A stretch of 64,000 nt of DNA from Marinicella algicola (GCF_028401385.1 NZ_JAQOMR010000001.1:684501-748500), one strand, 5' to 3'. Shown: positions 1 through 10,007, counted from the stretch's first letter. Notes: generated by a model from the sequence alone, not told the origin. Made by a program: numbers and translations.

Positions 1-94
1 AAAGCCGCTCGAGCGCATGGCGCACGTCTGCATCATCATCGACGACCAGAACCACGCCGTTCGTGATTGTGTCTTCGGAGTTCGAACGCGACAT
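1..94 (-). CDS. Response regulator, N-terminal fragment
   Basis: The reverse strand reads into the window edge from an ATG at 94. The first 31 residues include VVLVVDDDADVRHALE, the first beta strand and acidic pocket of a CheY-like receiver domain. FixJ/NodW-type two-component regulators start this way, so a DNA-binding output domain is likely outside the window. Only the start is seen, so the family assignment is limited to the receiver domain. Confidence 0.7.
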   Translation of the reverse strand, partial: MSRSNSEDTITNGVVLVVDDDADVRHALERL

Positions 95-245
95 GTTTTC
101 TATCCCGACCTTCTCTGGCGAAAGGAATACCTAATCTGTAGCGCAATATAGCATGCGCTGGAAACCTGAACCGAAACAACAAAATCTTGGAGATTGCCTG
201 TTATCCGCGACTTGCACCTCGTAAACGCCGCCCCTCTCTCTTTGC

Positions 246-896
246 GTGTTTTCAGGCAACGCTCGTATCAGCATACAAGACACTTTGGCTGGAAACGTCA
301 AACCTATGTTTAGGGTGCGTCCCCTTAGGCGCAATCGTCAGGGCGGGTTGCGCCCGGCATCATTGGAAGCATCGAAAACATCGATAGAGGAATGCTCCGA
401 TGACTGTCAGTCCCACCATGTCTTTCGATCTACCGATCACCGAGCGCCGTTCTGCGAGACCCCATCAAAACGCGTCAGACCAGAATGCGCGGCGCAATAC
501 CCATTCTGCCGATGCCGGGGTGCTGCAGTCTATCGGGGTGGATTGACCACCTGGCAGAGACGCAGGGTCGTCTCCTATGTCGAGGAGAATCTGAGCCGAT
601 CAATCCGGATAGAAGAGATGGCCTCGCTTGCGCGTCTCAGCAAAAGCCATTTCTCGAGAGCTTTTCGCGAGAGCTTTGGCGACTCACCTTACAATTATGT
701 TCTCGTCCAGCGTGTTGCCCGAGCCAAGGAACTGATGATTGCGACGAGGGCCCCGTTGAGCGAAATCGCGCTGGATTGCGGCATGTGCGATCAGGCGCAT
801 TTTTGCAGGGTGTTCAAACACGCAGTTGGGACCAGCCCCGATCGCTGGCGCCGGCCGAACATGCCGGTCTCGCGAACGGCGAGGCGTCAAGAGTGA
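246..896 (+). CDS. AraC-family transcriptional regulator
   Basis: The C-terminal two thirds is an AraC-type double helix-turn-helix: VVSYVEENLSRSIRIEEMA, then LSKSHFSRAFRESFG, then a second helix pair ending GMCDQAHFCRVFKHAVGTSP. It should bind DNA as a transcription activator or repressor; the inducer is unknown. The region before about residue 100 has no recognisable domain and unlikely composition. The real start may be lower down, or the ATG at 400 in another frame, which reaches a stop at 543 just where the conserved GGLTTWQ segment begins. A one-base read error there would join that short N-terminus to the AraC domain, giving a protein of about 165 residues, a common size for stand-alone AraC domains. 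Confidence 0.75.
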   Translation: MFSGNARISIQDTLAGNVKPMFRVRPLRRNRQGGLRPASLEASKTSIEECSDDCQSHHVFRSTDHRAPFCETPSKRVRPECAAQYPFCRCRGAAVYRGGLTTWQRRRVVSYVEENLSRSIRIEEMASLARLSKSHFSRAFRESFGDSPYNYVLVQRVARAKELMIATRAPLSEIALDCGMCDQAHFCRVFKHAVGTSPDRWRRPNMPVSRTARRQE

Positions 897-1101
897 GGGG
901 ACTGGCCGCCAAAACGCCAGAGACCTTTTTGAGTTGACTACGACGGCAAGTGGCTCTGCTGGCGGCCTGCTTTGTCCACGCCATCTGTCCGGGAAATGGT
1001 GCCCGACCCGTCAACCAGTTTTTTCAAGAAACGGATTGAGGCAGTAGCGAGAGCCTTTGTCATCGGCGCGGAATTGCCGCGCCGATGACTGCAGTCTGTC
1101 A

Positions 1102-1344
1102 TCAGTTGCTGTTGGATTCAGAGCGCTGGATCAGTTCCAACTGCCGATCCGGACCGACGACATAGGTTTCGGTATAGCGATGGCCGCCATTGTAGAAGTC
1201 GTGCGTGACAGCCGAACCGACCGGTGCCTTGGTGAGCTGACCGTACTGCTCACCGTAGGTGATGCTGCCGCGAATGGGCTGAAGAGCAAGAGCGGGACCG
1301 GCAATCAACCCGGTGAGGGCGATGGAAGCGATGATGGTTTTCAT
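1102..1344 (-). CDS. Small exported protein of unknown function
   Basis: An 80-residue protein. The ATG at 1344 is preceded by AGAAAGGAACAG, a good ribosome-binding site, and is preferred to a start 12 codons earlier. The N-terminus is a signal peptide (MKTIIASIALTGLIAGPALA) with a cleavage site after ALA, so the mature protein of about 60 residues is periplasmic. The mature part holds ITYGEQYGQLTKAPVGS and ends in a TETYVVGPDRQLEL segment. Similar short secreted proteins are common in rhizobia, without known function. It stands alone. Confidence 0.7.
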   Translation of the reverse strand: MKTIIASIALTGLIAGPALALQPIRGSITYGEQYGQLTKAPVGSAVTHDFYNGGHRYTETYVVGPDRQLELIQRSESNSN

Positions 1345-1848
1345 TTTACTGTTCCTTTCTAAAGAGCACCGGAGAACCATTCTCCGACTGCTCTATCGTC
1401 GCCGAAACAGCATTTCTTCTATTGTAGCTTGCACGCGATTTTGGCTGATCGGCGCATGCGCTCCTTCTCGTCGAGATAATGCCGCTGCAGGTCCAGATCC
1501 GTCGATTTTGCAACGAAGGATCGACGGTCAGAGCCGCGCTCTCGATCGGCTCACGCGTCACTGAGGTAGTGTCGAAAGGAGAAACGAAGCTTGGTACTTC
1601 AAAACCCGTTTCTGAGCCAAAGACGCTAGAAGGCCGACTGCCGTGAGAATCTACGTCAAATTGATGGCCCCCGACCGGCACGTGCTAGTCGCCCAGCGGA
1701 CTTGGCGGAAGGGGCTCTGAATTCTGCACAGAGCCGGAAATTCTAACATCCGGCGGTCCAACAATAGGGCGCACTGCAGCACTAATCCGCAGACTCTCAA
1801 ATTGAACTTGGGACGCGAGGGGCAAGTCAATAAGCAACATGTGTCTCA
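1345..1848. other. Intergenic stretch, possible hairpin
   Basis: No convincing gene is seen. A hairpin with seven-base arms (GGCTCTG at 1713-1719, CAGAGCC at 1729-1735) lies about 110 bases beyond the 3' end of tniQ and could end its transcript, but no T-run follows on either strand. The left boundary of the Tn7-like element may lie here; no terminal repeat matching the right side could be found by eye. Confidence 0.4.
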
Positions 1849-3704
1849 TCAATCATCCGGCATGAAAACGGGCATTACCTCCTCTCGCAACCAAAGCGGC
1901 CCGAAATCTTGTCCACCCGGTGCAAACCGTTCAACACCTGCTGCTCTCAGTTTTGCGTGGATCGTATTGTATGGCAATCCATGCTCGGCATGCAGCATTG
2001 CGACTGTAACGAACTTGGCACGGAAGGCCGCGATTTGCTCTTCCGTAATACGGGTTTGAGGGTAGAGATTGTGTGGATGAATTACAGTGATGACGGATAT
2101 ATGCCCGCTGTCGGCCAATTTTGCGAAGTAGGATTGGTCTCTGAAACCGATCGCCCGCCCGAACTCAGGCAAAGACATTGTACCCGCTAAAGGCGTCGCC
2201 ATTGACGTTTCAGAGAACCAGTCATCGAATGCGCGCTTATTTATCCGTATGCCGTGATAACCCTTTTCACCCTGCATAAGGCCCATTCTGATTTCGCCCG
2301 TTCGGATGGCGTTGATAACTGTGTCTACGGAAAGTCCCTTCCGCCGGGCGGCGAGGTTGATTGTCTCCCATTCCTCGTCATTGACGTCTGCATCGGTCGC
2401 TTTCGCGCGTAACTCGGCGACAAGGGCAAGGCCTTCGTCAATTTTCCATGGGAATTTGACTGTGTTGCCTGAAATGCGCGGCTTTAGGACGCCGGTTTTG
2501 TGCAGCGCCTCAAACTCATGGTGAGTGGCGCCAATGGCTTTCCGATATTCCTTCGGTCCGACCAGAGTGGGTATCTCTGCAAGCACACCGGCAAATTTCT
2601 CCGTGTCAAACAATTTTCTGGTCGCCGGTCGTGGGTCGTCCGCATTCCACGCACCGGCATCCACGAGGAACAGGTTGAGCAGGTGCTGGCCAATGCCAGT
2701 TTCCTTCGATGCTGTGGTCAAGGAATGTAAACGCCGGCGTTCCACTGCTTTTCCGAGCAGGGTTTCGTTGGCGCCGATTGGCCAATGTGCCAGTACGCAG
2801 TCTCGCAGTATCGTCCGGAACGAAGCGAATGCCGGATCTTCGAGTAAATCGATTGAGAGTTTCTCATACAGCCGGCCAAATGCCCTTTTCGGTTCATCAC
2901 CCGCTGCGTCCGCCTCGGCAACGAGGCCATTCAGTACGTTGAGGATTTCGTCTTCTCCACGTTTGACGACATCAAAGCCGGTCGACAGCGCCATATGTCG
3001 TGACTGCCAATCGTCATTTACATGGGATCTTGAAAGTGATTGCAGCTGCACACCTAGCAAGAGGCAGAAGGTTGATACGGCATAGACAGTCTGGCTGGAC
3101 AGCCATGTTTCTTCCCCGCCATTTTCAAGACGCCTGTCCAGCCAGATATCATAGGGGGTCGGATCGCACTGTTGCGAATTCAACTCGCCCGCGTTCAGGG
3201 AAGTCGCGATTGCCGGCAGATGCTGGCTGAAATCATACCGGTCTATGGGCGCTTGGATTGTCCATAGCGGGACAAGCTGACGATGATGCTTCACGCATAT
3301 CAGCGCTTCTCGAAATTGCCAGTGTCCGCGCATGACAAGAACTTCGAGCGGGTCGTCGTGGTCATTATCAAGATCTTCACGGAGGCAGTCGGGGCAACCG
3401 CGAATGGTCGGGTTCCTGAGCGAGCGTGATACATAGAGTTCCCCGCGAAATTTGAGCCTTACGTTGCCAGCGCGGCAGCCAGTCCATGATTTCATTTCGT
3501 CGAGTTGCTCGGGGAGAGCTTTCCCCAATAGGCCATTCGCTTAAGGGCTTCGTCGTCCTGATTGACAACGCGTTTCAGCGAAGCGCCCATATCGGAAGCA
3601 TACTCTCTTGCGCTAACGCCTTTGGACGCGGCCAGCCGTGAAAGGTAGGAAATCGTTGTCTCGCGTGATTTGGGCGACGGAGGCGCGGGCAAGACGCTAG
3701 ACAT
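1849..3704 (-). CDS. tniQ: TniQ/TnsD-family target-selection protein (one frame break)
   Basis: The repaired protein is 618 residues. The first 60 have the TniQ start ETTISYLSRLAASKGVSARE, then LKRMAYWGK. The frame breaks near 3523-3526, where four Gs (reverse strand) should be five; the continuation runs KALPEQLDEMKSW. A zinc-finger-like pair follows, CPDCL at about residue 105 and CVKHH at about 140, as in TniQ. TniQ/TnsD proteins choose the insertion site of Tn7-like elements and contact the TnsC ATPase. The length is that of a TnsD-like protein rather than a short TniQ, so the C-terminal half may recognise a specific attachment site. It is divergent from the tnsABC operon. Target unknown. 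Confidence 0.8.
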
Positions 3705-4202
3705 CAGAGCAAAATCCTCAAGCTGTGTGGAATCGCAGGCTAACGAGCCGCGTCATGGCCAACAAGTGGAGTAAACCCCATTTGGCAAATCACTCTGTAA
3801 TTTGGTGGGGTTCTCGATAAAGAGATGCCAACAATATAAACTTTAAATAGTTTAACTGAGATAACTGCACTTTAGAGGTGTTGTCGTCGCAAGTTTTTCT
3901 CATGGTTTCTTCCCGGGCTCACTAAATGCGAAAAATCAGCTGTGAGTGGGGTCTTTTCTTCTTTCACCTGATAGCACCGAACATTGCTGCAAGGACGCGG
4001 TCCTTTTGGGCGCGGCCTATTCAACGAATTCTCTCGCGAACTCGGGGTTCGGCGGAATAGTGTTTTGGGCATAAAATGGAAAATGCGAAAAATATAAAAG
4101 TTGTACTCATTAGGAGTGTATGCACCAAAAACAATCAGAAATATGTAGAATCGCGATTCGTCGACGAAGATACAAGAATGATTCGATTCGTGTGATGGAA
4201 CC
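3705..4202. promoter_or_regulatory. Divergent control region between tniQ and the Ner-like gene
   Basis: No gene is seen in these 500 bases. Two inverted repeats could be operators for the Ner-like repressor: AACCCCA at 3774-3780 with TGGGGTT at 3806-3812, and TAAACT at 3837-3842 with AGTTTA at 3849-3854. The region is clearly AT-richer than its surroundings, as expected for a promoter region of a mobile element. The regulatory role is inferred from position only. Confidence 0.35.
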
Positions 4203-4433
4203 ATGAAACACAAAGATCCACCGATTGACCGCAGCAGGCATGCCCGCATCAAATTCGAACTTGAGGTTCGGGGGCTGACGCTCGCTGATGTTGCGCGTCA
4301 AGCGAAAGTCGGACCTTCCGCTGTCAGCGCGGTATCCATCGGTAAGGGAAGATCGGCACATATCGAAAAGCATATTGCCGAAGCCTTGCAGCTCGATGTG
4401 AAAGACCTGTTCCCCGAGCGATACCCCAACTAA
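4203..4433 (+). CDS. Ner/Nlp-like helix-turn-helix regulator
   Basis: A 76-residue protein made of one DNA-binding domain: LTLADVARQAKVGPSAVSAV, then IGKGRSAHIEKHIAEALQL, ending DLFPERYPN. The layout and the end motif match Ner of phage Mu and Nlp-type proteins (typical end EIWPSRY), which repress early transposition genes. It stands upstream of tnsABC on the same strand and divergent to tniQ, so it is a good candidate for the switch controlling transposition. A hairpin at 4487-4506 follows it. Confidence 0.7.
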   Translation: MKHKDPPIDRSRHARIKFELEVRGLTLADVARQAKVGPSAVSAVSIGKGRSAHIEKHIAEALQLDVKDLFPERYPN

Positions 4434-4788
4434 GGAGGCGCATTTCATGAGCTAGACAAAAGCCGAGCTCTGAAAAGGCAGAGGCCCGAAGGATTGCAGT
4501 CCTTCGAGCCCCATAAGAATCGTTCTGGACGATTGGCCTCTTTCATCTCACACCTCTCATTTCAGTTCAAGGTCAAACCTGTGCGGAGGCTCTCCGCGCA
4601 CCATGAAACATGCTGTCTTCACGCGGCGTTGTGAACGAAGAAATCAAGAAGGAGATACGAAAAGCGTGTGGCAGGTTCAGTTGGCACGACGACATCAATG
4701 TCGTTGTACTTGCTGGCAAGCCGGGGCCATTCGCAAGACTTACGCGATATCTAAGGAAATGCGAAAAATGGAGTCGCGCTTTCCTTTC

Positions 4789-4814
4789 ATAAGGCATTGA
4801 AATTAATGCCTTAT
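4789..4814. repeat. Perfect 10-bp inverted repeat, possible operator
   Basis: ATAAGGCATT (4789-4798) and AATGCCTTAT (4805-4814) are exact reverse complements around a six-base loop. The repeat is AT-rich and lacks a T-run, so it is more like a protein-binding site than a terminator. It lies between the Ner-like gene and tnsA and could control the tnsABC operon. Confidence 0.45.
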
Positions 4815-4897
4815 TGACTGTCGTTTGTAAGTGTTGTTACACGGTCTTCACTTCCATGACCCCGCTCGTCTATATCTGGCCCAGCCGGCGATACGGC

Positions 4898-4925
4898 AAA
4901 AAAACGCACCGGGAAAACCGGTGCG
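4898..4925 (-). terminator. Rho-independent terminator, reverse strand
   Basis: CGCACCGG (4905-4912) pairs with CCGGTGCG (4918-4925) around GAAAA, and seven As precede it (4898-4904). Read on the reverse strand this is a GC-rich hairpin followed by seven Ts. No reverse-strand gene lies just upstream, so it may shield tniQ from read-through or be left from a lost gene. Confidence 0.7.
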
Positions 4926-5056
4926 CATAGAAGTTGGGGCGAGATCGCCCTTTGTGTGTTGCCATTATAGAGCTTCAAAAGGAGCCGGGCAAGCGTCGAT
5001 CTCCCCGTGATATCAACCGCAATCTGTGCAGCCTGCTGTACGGACTAGGAGGCGCT

Positions 5057-5806
5057 ATGCCTGATTACATTATTGAGCATGATCACTGGAATACCGGACT
5101 GGCGAAACTGCCGCCGGCCTCAAATATCAAACTCGGTCCAATCCACGGGGTTCTTCCTTTCGACGGTGTCCGTAACCCGTCAGGACGGAGTGCCTGGTCG
5201 CACAAAATTCACCTTCCTTATCGTACGCGCGCCAATAACTGGCGGCCGACAGTGGGCATCGCGGAAAGTGCTGCCGAGGCGGCCTGCGCCCATCAAGCTC
5301 TGGTTTGCCCGGAGCTTTATGACCTCAAGTTCCAGCCGTTTACGGTGAAATATCGCGACGAAGATGGAAGGACCCGGAATCATACCTTCGATCTGTTGCT
5401 CACTTTCTGCAACGGCTTCCGCCGGGCTCTTTATGTTCGTCACGAGCATAGCCTCAGCAAGCCTGCGACCGCTCGCCAAATCGACGCCATTGTTGCAGCG
5501 ACGAGCAGACGAGACGCCGATGACGTGTGCGTCGTAAACGCTAGCAACTTCACACGGCAGCGGCGTGAGAATTTGTTCAGGATGCATCACTTCGTTTTCG
5601 ACCCGGATCCCGAGGCCGATGAAATCGTACTTGATGTGGCGCGAGGCCTGACGACGCTTTGGTTGATGTCGGGTCTGTTCTCTCATGTGCCGCTTGATAG
5701 GGATCGTGTCTTTCGTTCCTGCTATCGTCTTGTCGCAAAACGCAAGCTGACAACGGACCTGGACAATGTCTTTTGGGAGAATTCCCGTTTGTGGGTGGCG
5801 GCATGA
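5057..5806 (+). CDS. tnsA: TnsA-like transposon endonuclease
   Basis: A 249-residue protein. The ATG at 5057 follows CTAGGAGGCGCT, a strong ribosome-binding site; an upstream in-frame start at 4934 lacks one. In Tn7-like elements TnsA cuts the 5' ends of the transposon and works with TnsB. The PD-(D/E)xK core is visible as an acidic residue in AESAAEAACA (about residue 70), HTFDLLLTF (Asp at about 112) and ALYVRHEHSL (about 127). In the last segment the usual catalytic lysine is not where expected; the position reads Arg/His. The stop overlaps the tnsB start (ATGA), so the two are translationally coupled. Confidence 0.7.
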   Translation: MPDYIIEHDHWNTGLAKLPPASNIKLGPIHGVLPFDGVRNPSGRSAWSHKIHLPYRTRANNWRPTVGIAESAAEAACAHQALVCPELYDLKFQPFTVKYRDEDGRTRNHTFDLLLTFCNGFRRALYVRHEHSLSKPATARQIDAIVAATSRRDADDVCVVNASNFTRQRRENLFRMHHFVFDPDPEADEIVLDVARGLTTLWLMSGLFSHVPLDRDRVFRSCYRLVAKRKLTTDLDNVFWENSRLWVAA

Positions 5807-8138
5807 CGATTACACCGCAATATGCAGTGCCCTCGGGGACACAAATCACCGTGCGGCAGCGAACACTTCAGGTGAACAGACGCCACGCAAGTGGCTACGA
5901 AGCACTGGATGTCGAAAGCGGTGAGGGGCGCTTCATTCCATTCGCAGCCTTTGCTGCAGCCCTCAAGGCACCCGGCACCAGGTTGATGCGTGGCCTGTCT
6001 GCTTCAACCTCTGCTTCGCGTCTTGGTGAATATGAAACCGTCGAGGCTCTCTCGCCGCAACAACGAAAAGCAGCCGAGTTCCATCACGCACTTTGTAAAG
6101 GCATGGAGGAACTGCGCGCCCGGCTGGTGAAGAAACAAAGAAGGCCAGGTCTGAATCTGTCAATCAGGATGCTGAACGCACCCGCCAATCGAGAAAAGAT
6201 TGTTGCAGTGGCGCAAGGTTATTTCGACGAGAGAATCCGACTGCAGCCGCGACTGGGAGGCAAAAGTGCTGACTGGACCTTGTATCAAGGACGCACGCTG
6301 CGGAAATATTGGCAGCTATATCAAGACCTTCCGCCAGACGTTGATCCACTGGAAGCACTAGTATGTCGTGATGACCGAAAGGGCAATCGACAAGCTCGCC
6401 TTGGACAGGAAGTCTGCGAACTCATGACCCAGGCATGGGAAGCTGTCGGACTTGATCTCAAGAACCCTTCAATTGCCAGTGTGAGCAATCACCTGGAAAT
6501 GCTCATCGCGGAAAAGAACCGATTCCGGCAGATGAATGAGCTGCCCGGGCTGGTAATGCCGTCCGCCGCCACCTTGAAAGCGCATCGCGACTTGTTGGTG
6601 GACCCAACGGCATACGAGGTGGCAACGATGGGAGAACGCCATGCCCGGAACACGCGGGGACGCGGCAGCACCGACATCAGAGCACTATTGCCGGGCGAGT
6701 ATGTAGAAATCGATGAATACAAGTTTTCTCTTGTCACCGTCGCGAAGGTACACGGCCTGTGGGCGAACCTTTCATCAGATCACCGTTCCCTTTGAGAAAG
6801 ACCGACACCGAAATCCAGAAGCGATGGCAGCTTCTATATATGATCGATGTGGCTTCTCGCATGCCCTTGGCGTGGGTAATCGCTGAGAGGCAAGGTGCCG
6901 ACGCTACGATGGCGCTCCTACGGATGGCAACGCGCGACAAGACCGAAGAAAAGGTTCGCTACGGATGCAGAGGTGACGCGATGCCGGCCATTGGCCTCGG
7001 AAATATTAAATCTGACAATGGCACCGGTCTGAGAAACGCAGAAGTTGTTGAGGCCATCGTAGGTTTGGGCGCACAAAGCACGATTGCACGCACCTATGCC
7101 TCGACGGATAAGCCTTTTGTTGAACGAATGTTCGGCACCCTGGAAGACACTGTGCTCAGGACTCTTCACGGTTATACGGGCCGAAAGGCCGGAGAGCTGC
7201 CCGGATATGATGCGACAGCGAATGGTGTGCTCGACGTTGAGCAGCTTTACGGCATTCTGACGCGGTATTTCATCGATGAATATCCGTCCACCTGTCACTG
7301 TGGCATCGGCATGTGGGGCCAAAGACCGATCGAAGTCTTTAAGAAGCTCAATCGTGAACGTGGTTGCTTTCCGCCAATTGATCCCAACCTCCGGCGTATC
7401 CGCCTGGGTTGGGAAGACAAGGTTACCCCAACGGATGAGGGCGTCAGGGTCTTCACCGGTATCTGGTTCAACTCAGCAGAATTGCAGCGCCTCAGGGAAG
7501 AACACAGGATCCAAGGAAAAGTTTCGGTGTTCGTCGACCCTGACAATTTGGCACATGCGACGGTTGTCCTGCCCAAGGTCGAGACCGTCGTCGAAGTTCA
7601 ACTGCAAATGACGCTCCTCAAGAGCATGACACTGGCGCAGTTCCTAGCCTATGTAGCTCGGGTGCGTAAAGAGAGCCCGGCGGCGACTGAAATTCACGAA
7701 CAACGCATTATGCAGGTGCGCAGGGAGCGCCATGATCTCATGCAGGCGATCGGCGTCGAAAAGGGGCTCCCTCGAAGTTATGTGACAGCAGAAGAAGCCA
7801 AGGAAAAAGCAAAAGTGGTTCTCGCCGGTGCGAAGCTTGTTCCGAGCGCAGCCGATGGCGCGTTTGATATCGGCGCATCGCCTGACGCCATCACGGACAT
7901 CAGCACTGACGGCTCACCTCAAACGTACAAGGTCGCGGGAGCTGATCTGGTCATGGATGCAACCATAACGCCCGAGGATACGGCGAGAAAACAAAGAGCT
8001 GCCGCTCCTGGTCATGTCGAGGAGCCGACAAAAGCGAAGGCTCCTGAATTGAAACCCGAAGCATCGCAGAGAAAGAAACCGAACAAGCAGAATAGCGGGC
8101 ATCTGGGCCGTCCTGCGCAGATCAAGGATCTGGAGTGA
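5803..8138 (+). CDS. tnsB: TnsB-like DDE transposase (one frame break)
   Basis: The repaired length is 778 residues, normal for TnsB/TniA with its large C-terminal part. The integrase core has the three acidic residues: YMIDVASR, KSDNGTGLRN and DKPFVERMFGTLED, with exactly 35 residues between the second Asp and the Glu. TnsB joins the 3' transposon ends to target DNA and binds repeats at the transposon ends. The frame breaks at about 6792, where TTT should be TTTT; the joined sequence reads SLLRKTDTEIQ. The C-terminal 150 residues are rich in Ala, Lys and Glu, as expected for the tail that contacts TnsC. It overlaps tnsA by four bases and is four bases from tnsC. Confidence 0.85.
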
Positions 8139-8142
8139 AATC

Positions 8143-9116
8143 ATGAACACGTTCATTGATATGGAGACGGCCAAATTCGCTGCGCAGCTCAAGGCAGGTC
8201 ATTACCCGTTTCCACGAGCGCAGGAATTGCGGAAGCAATTCAACAAATGTGTCGAAGACTATTATGCGAAGGCATTGACCGGAAAGCCATTTGAAGCCCG
8301 TGGGCTTCTCGTAACCGGAAAGTCCCGGATCGGAAAGTCTCATGAGATTGACCACATGATCAGGACCTTCAATGAAAGCGGCACTCTGATGCCAGATGGT
8401 CGGCCCGCGCGCTTTGTACAGCTTCGTTTGTGGGGGCGGAACTCATTGAAGGATCTGGGCAGTTCGACATTGGAAGCTCTCGACTACCCCGCCTCCGGAA
8501 AGTCAAAGCCGCATCAAATCTGGGAAATGGTCCTCAAGCAGGCACGGCGAAACAGTGTCATCGGCATCCACTACGATGAAGCACAACATGCTTTCACGGA
8601 TACCGGCGCCGCCATGAACCGGGCCATGCTCGACAGCTTCAAGGCTTTGCTCAAGGAGCCGCGCTGGCCAATGATCTTGATTCTGTCCGGTGTCGACGGT
8701 CTGGCTCAGCACGTAGAAAGAGCCGGACCAGAGGAACGCCGCCAATTGCGGCATCTCCTGCGGCCAGTCCGCTTTCAACCAATCGATTTCGCCGCAGACT
8801 GGGAAGAGGTACAGAGCGTTGCTTTCTCATATGGGAAAAAGCAGAGATCGATTTTGAGCCTCTCTCAAATAACGATTTCTTCGAACGCCTGTGCTACGCC
8901 TGCGCCAACCGTTGGGGGCTCGTTATCGAGTTGATCATCGAGGCCTTGACCCTATGTAAATCGGCCGGCGAAAAGTATATTTCACTGGACCATTTCGTCG
9001 ATGCATATGCCGAAACGCACGGCATGTCTCGCGAGTTCTCGCCGTTTACTGCGTCGGACTATCGGGAGCAGTTTGACCCAGACAGATTGCTGGAACTTCT
9101 CAACGAGGATAGCTGA
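8143..9116 (+). CDS. tnsC: TnsC-like AAA+ ATPase (one frame break)
   Basis: The repaired length is 324 residues. Walker A is LLVTGKSRIGKSHE (about residue 55) and Walker B is GIHYDEAQHAF (about residue 145), followed by a sensor-like LILSGVDGL. TnsC couples target selection by TniQ to the TnsAB transposase through ATP-dependent filament formation. The frame breaks near 8837, where a run of five As should be six; the continuation reads EIDFEPLSNNDFFERL and then RWGLVIELIIEAL, a typical C-terminal lid. The gene is last in the tnsABC operon and is followed by a terminator. Confidence 0.85.
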
Positions 9117-9143
9117 TCCATACTTTTCTACGCCGAATGCAAG

Positions 9144-9169
9144 AAGGTCCGCTCCGAGCGGGCCTTTTT
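9144..9169 (+). terminator. Rho-independent terminator after tnsC
   Basis: AAGGTCCGCTC (9144-9154) pairs with GAGCGGGCCTT (9156-9166) with one G-T wobble, followed by a run of five Ts (9165-9169). It lies 28 bases beyond the tnsC stop and should end the tnsABC transcript. Confidence 0.75.
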
Positions 9170-9200
9170 CATGCCGTGCGATGACCATGTTTTTGGAGGT

Positions 9201-9366
9201 GTGCACGCTTATGCTTCCTATGTGCACCGATATGCCGCGACCCTAGGAGAGCTCAATTAAGTAATTGAATATAAATAATAAATTACGGACTTTGGTGTCC
9301 AAAGTGATTCGGTGTGCACACTTATGCCTTATCGGCACCTGCTGACAATGAAGCATAAGAATGCAC
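9201..9366. repeat. Three 17-bp repeats, candidate transposase-binding sites
   Basis: Copies are GTGCACGCTTATGCTTC (9201-9217), GTGCACACTTATGCCTT (9314-9330) and, inverted, GTGCATTCTTATGCTTC (9350-9366, reverse strand). Copies one and three agree at 15 of 17 bases. Repeats of this sort just outside the transposition genes are typical of TnsB-binding sites at the end of a Tn7-like element, but mixed orientation is unusual. Between them the sequence is AT-rich with no gene. Confidence 0.5.
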
Positions 9367-9639
9367 GAAATCGACATTTCTCGTGCACCCCGAGTCAAGC
9401 GATTTCTCTTGATTTGCAAATTTCCTTTGAAAATCAAATTAAATCAGATGGTTGTGGCTTTATTGGATCAGATCACGATGAAAATCGGGATTCTGTCGTG
9501 TTAGGACTTTAATCAGAGTTCAGCTCTTGCCGCCTTCTCTTGAAGGCGGGAAACCAAAAGCGTACGGGGCAAAGCCTCCAGAAAACACCACCTACCGTGT
9601 CGATGCGCCCGGAAGTTTACAGGCGCGGCATCTGGGAAC

Positions 9640-9774
9640 GATAGCTTAGCGCCCCCAATTCAGTCGTTCGATCAACAAACTGTCAACGGCGGGACCTTTC
9701 GGCGCGGACTGGGAGGCGACACGCTCAACTCGGCCATATATATGGCCCGTCTCCTTGCGAGACGCATGGACTAA
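9640..9774 (+). pseudogene. 2-keto-3-deoxygluconate kinase remnant
   Basis: From 9649 the frame reads APPIQSFDQQTVNGGTF, then GLGGDTLNSAIYMARLLA, and stops at 9772-9774. The GGDTLN-A-Y-AR core is the substrate-binding start of KdgK-type sugar kinases (PfkB family). The upstream part is out of frame and the rest of the kinase is missing, so this is a decayed fragment. It adjoins a pentose catabolism locus, which suggests that a uronate or sugar-acid gene was once next to it. Confidence 0.45.
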
Positions 9775-10007
9775 TCTTCAGCCACGATGCAACGGTTCGC
9801 CCCGGCCTCTCTCCTACCCCTTTCCAGAAGGTAAAAGAGCTCGCTGCGGTATGGCCAAGTTGTTTGACTTCGGTGTTTCTTGAGGCGATATAAGAGCTGC
9901 TGTCCGACGATACAGCATGTCTTCCACCACGGGCAAACTTGAGTCGAGGCGCTGTGAAGCATGCGGTTGCAACGAGGTCGTGGCCGGGGCAGCTCACGCG
10001 CTGACTT
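9775..10007. other. Intergenic stretch
   Basis: No gene, hairpin or repeat was recognised. It may contain further unrecognisable KDG-kinase debris and the 3' flank of xynB. Confidence 0.3.

Larger units (their letters stand above)
4434..5056. other. Gap between the Ner-like gene and tnsA
   Basis: No gene can be supported. A 60-codon open frame at 4610-4792 has no recognisable motif. The stretch holds a hairpin CGAAGGA/TCCTTCG (4487-4493, 4500-4506), a perfect ten-base inverted repeat (4789-4814) and a reverse-strand terminator (4898-4925), given separately. An open frame runs from 4934 into tnsA, but the ATG at 5057 with its upstream AGGAGG is the better tnsA start. Confidence 0.4.

Noticed and set aside
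4610..4792. A 60-codon open frame between the Ner-like gene and tnsA
   Set aside because: No ribosome-binding site, no recognisable motif, and a competing open frame covers the same bases.
1569..9385. TGTCGA near 1569 and TCGACA near 9380 as transposon ends
   Set aside because: Only six bases match, the adjacent sequences differ, and the flanks show no target duplication.
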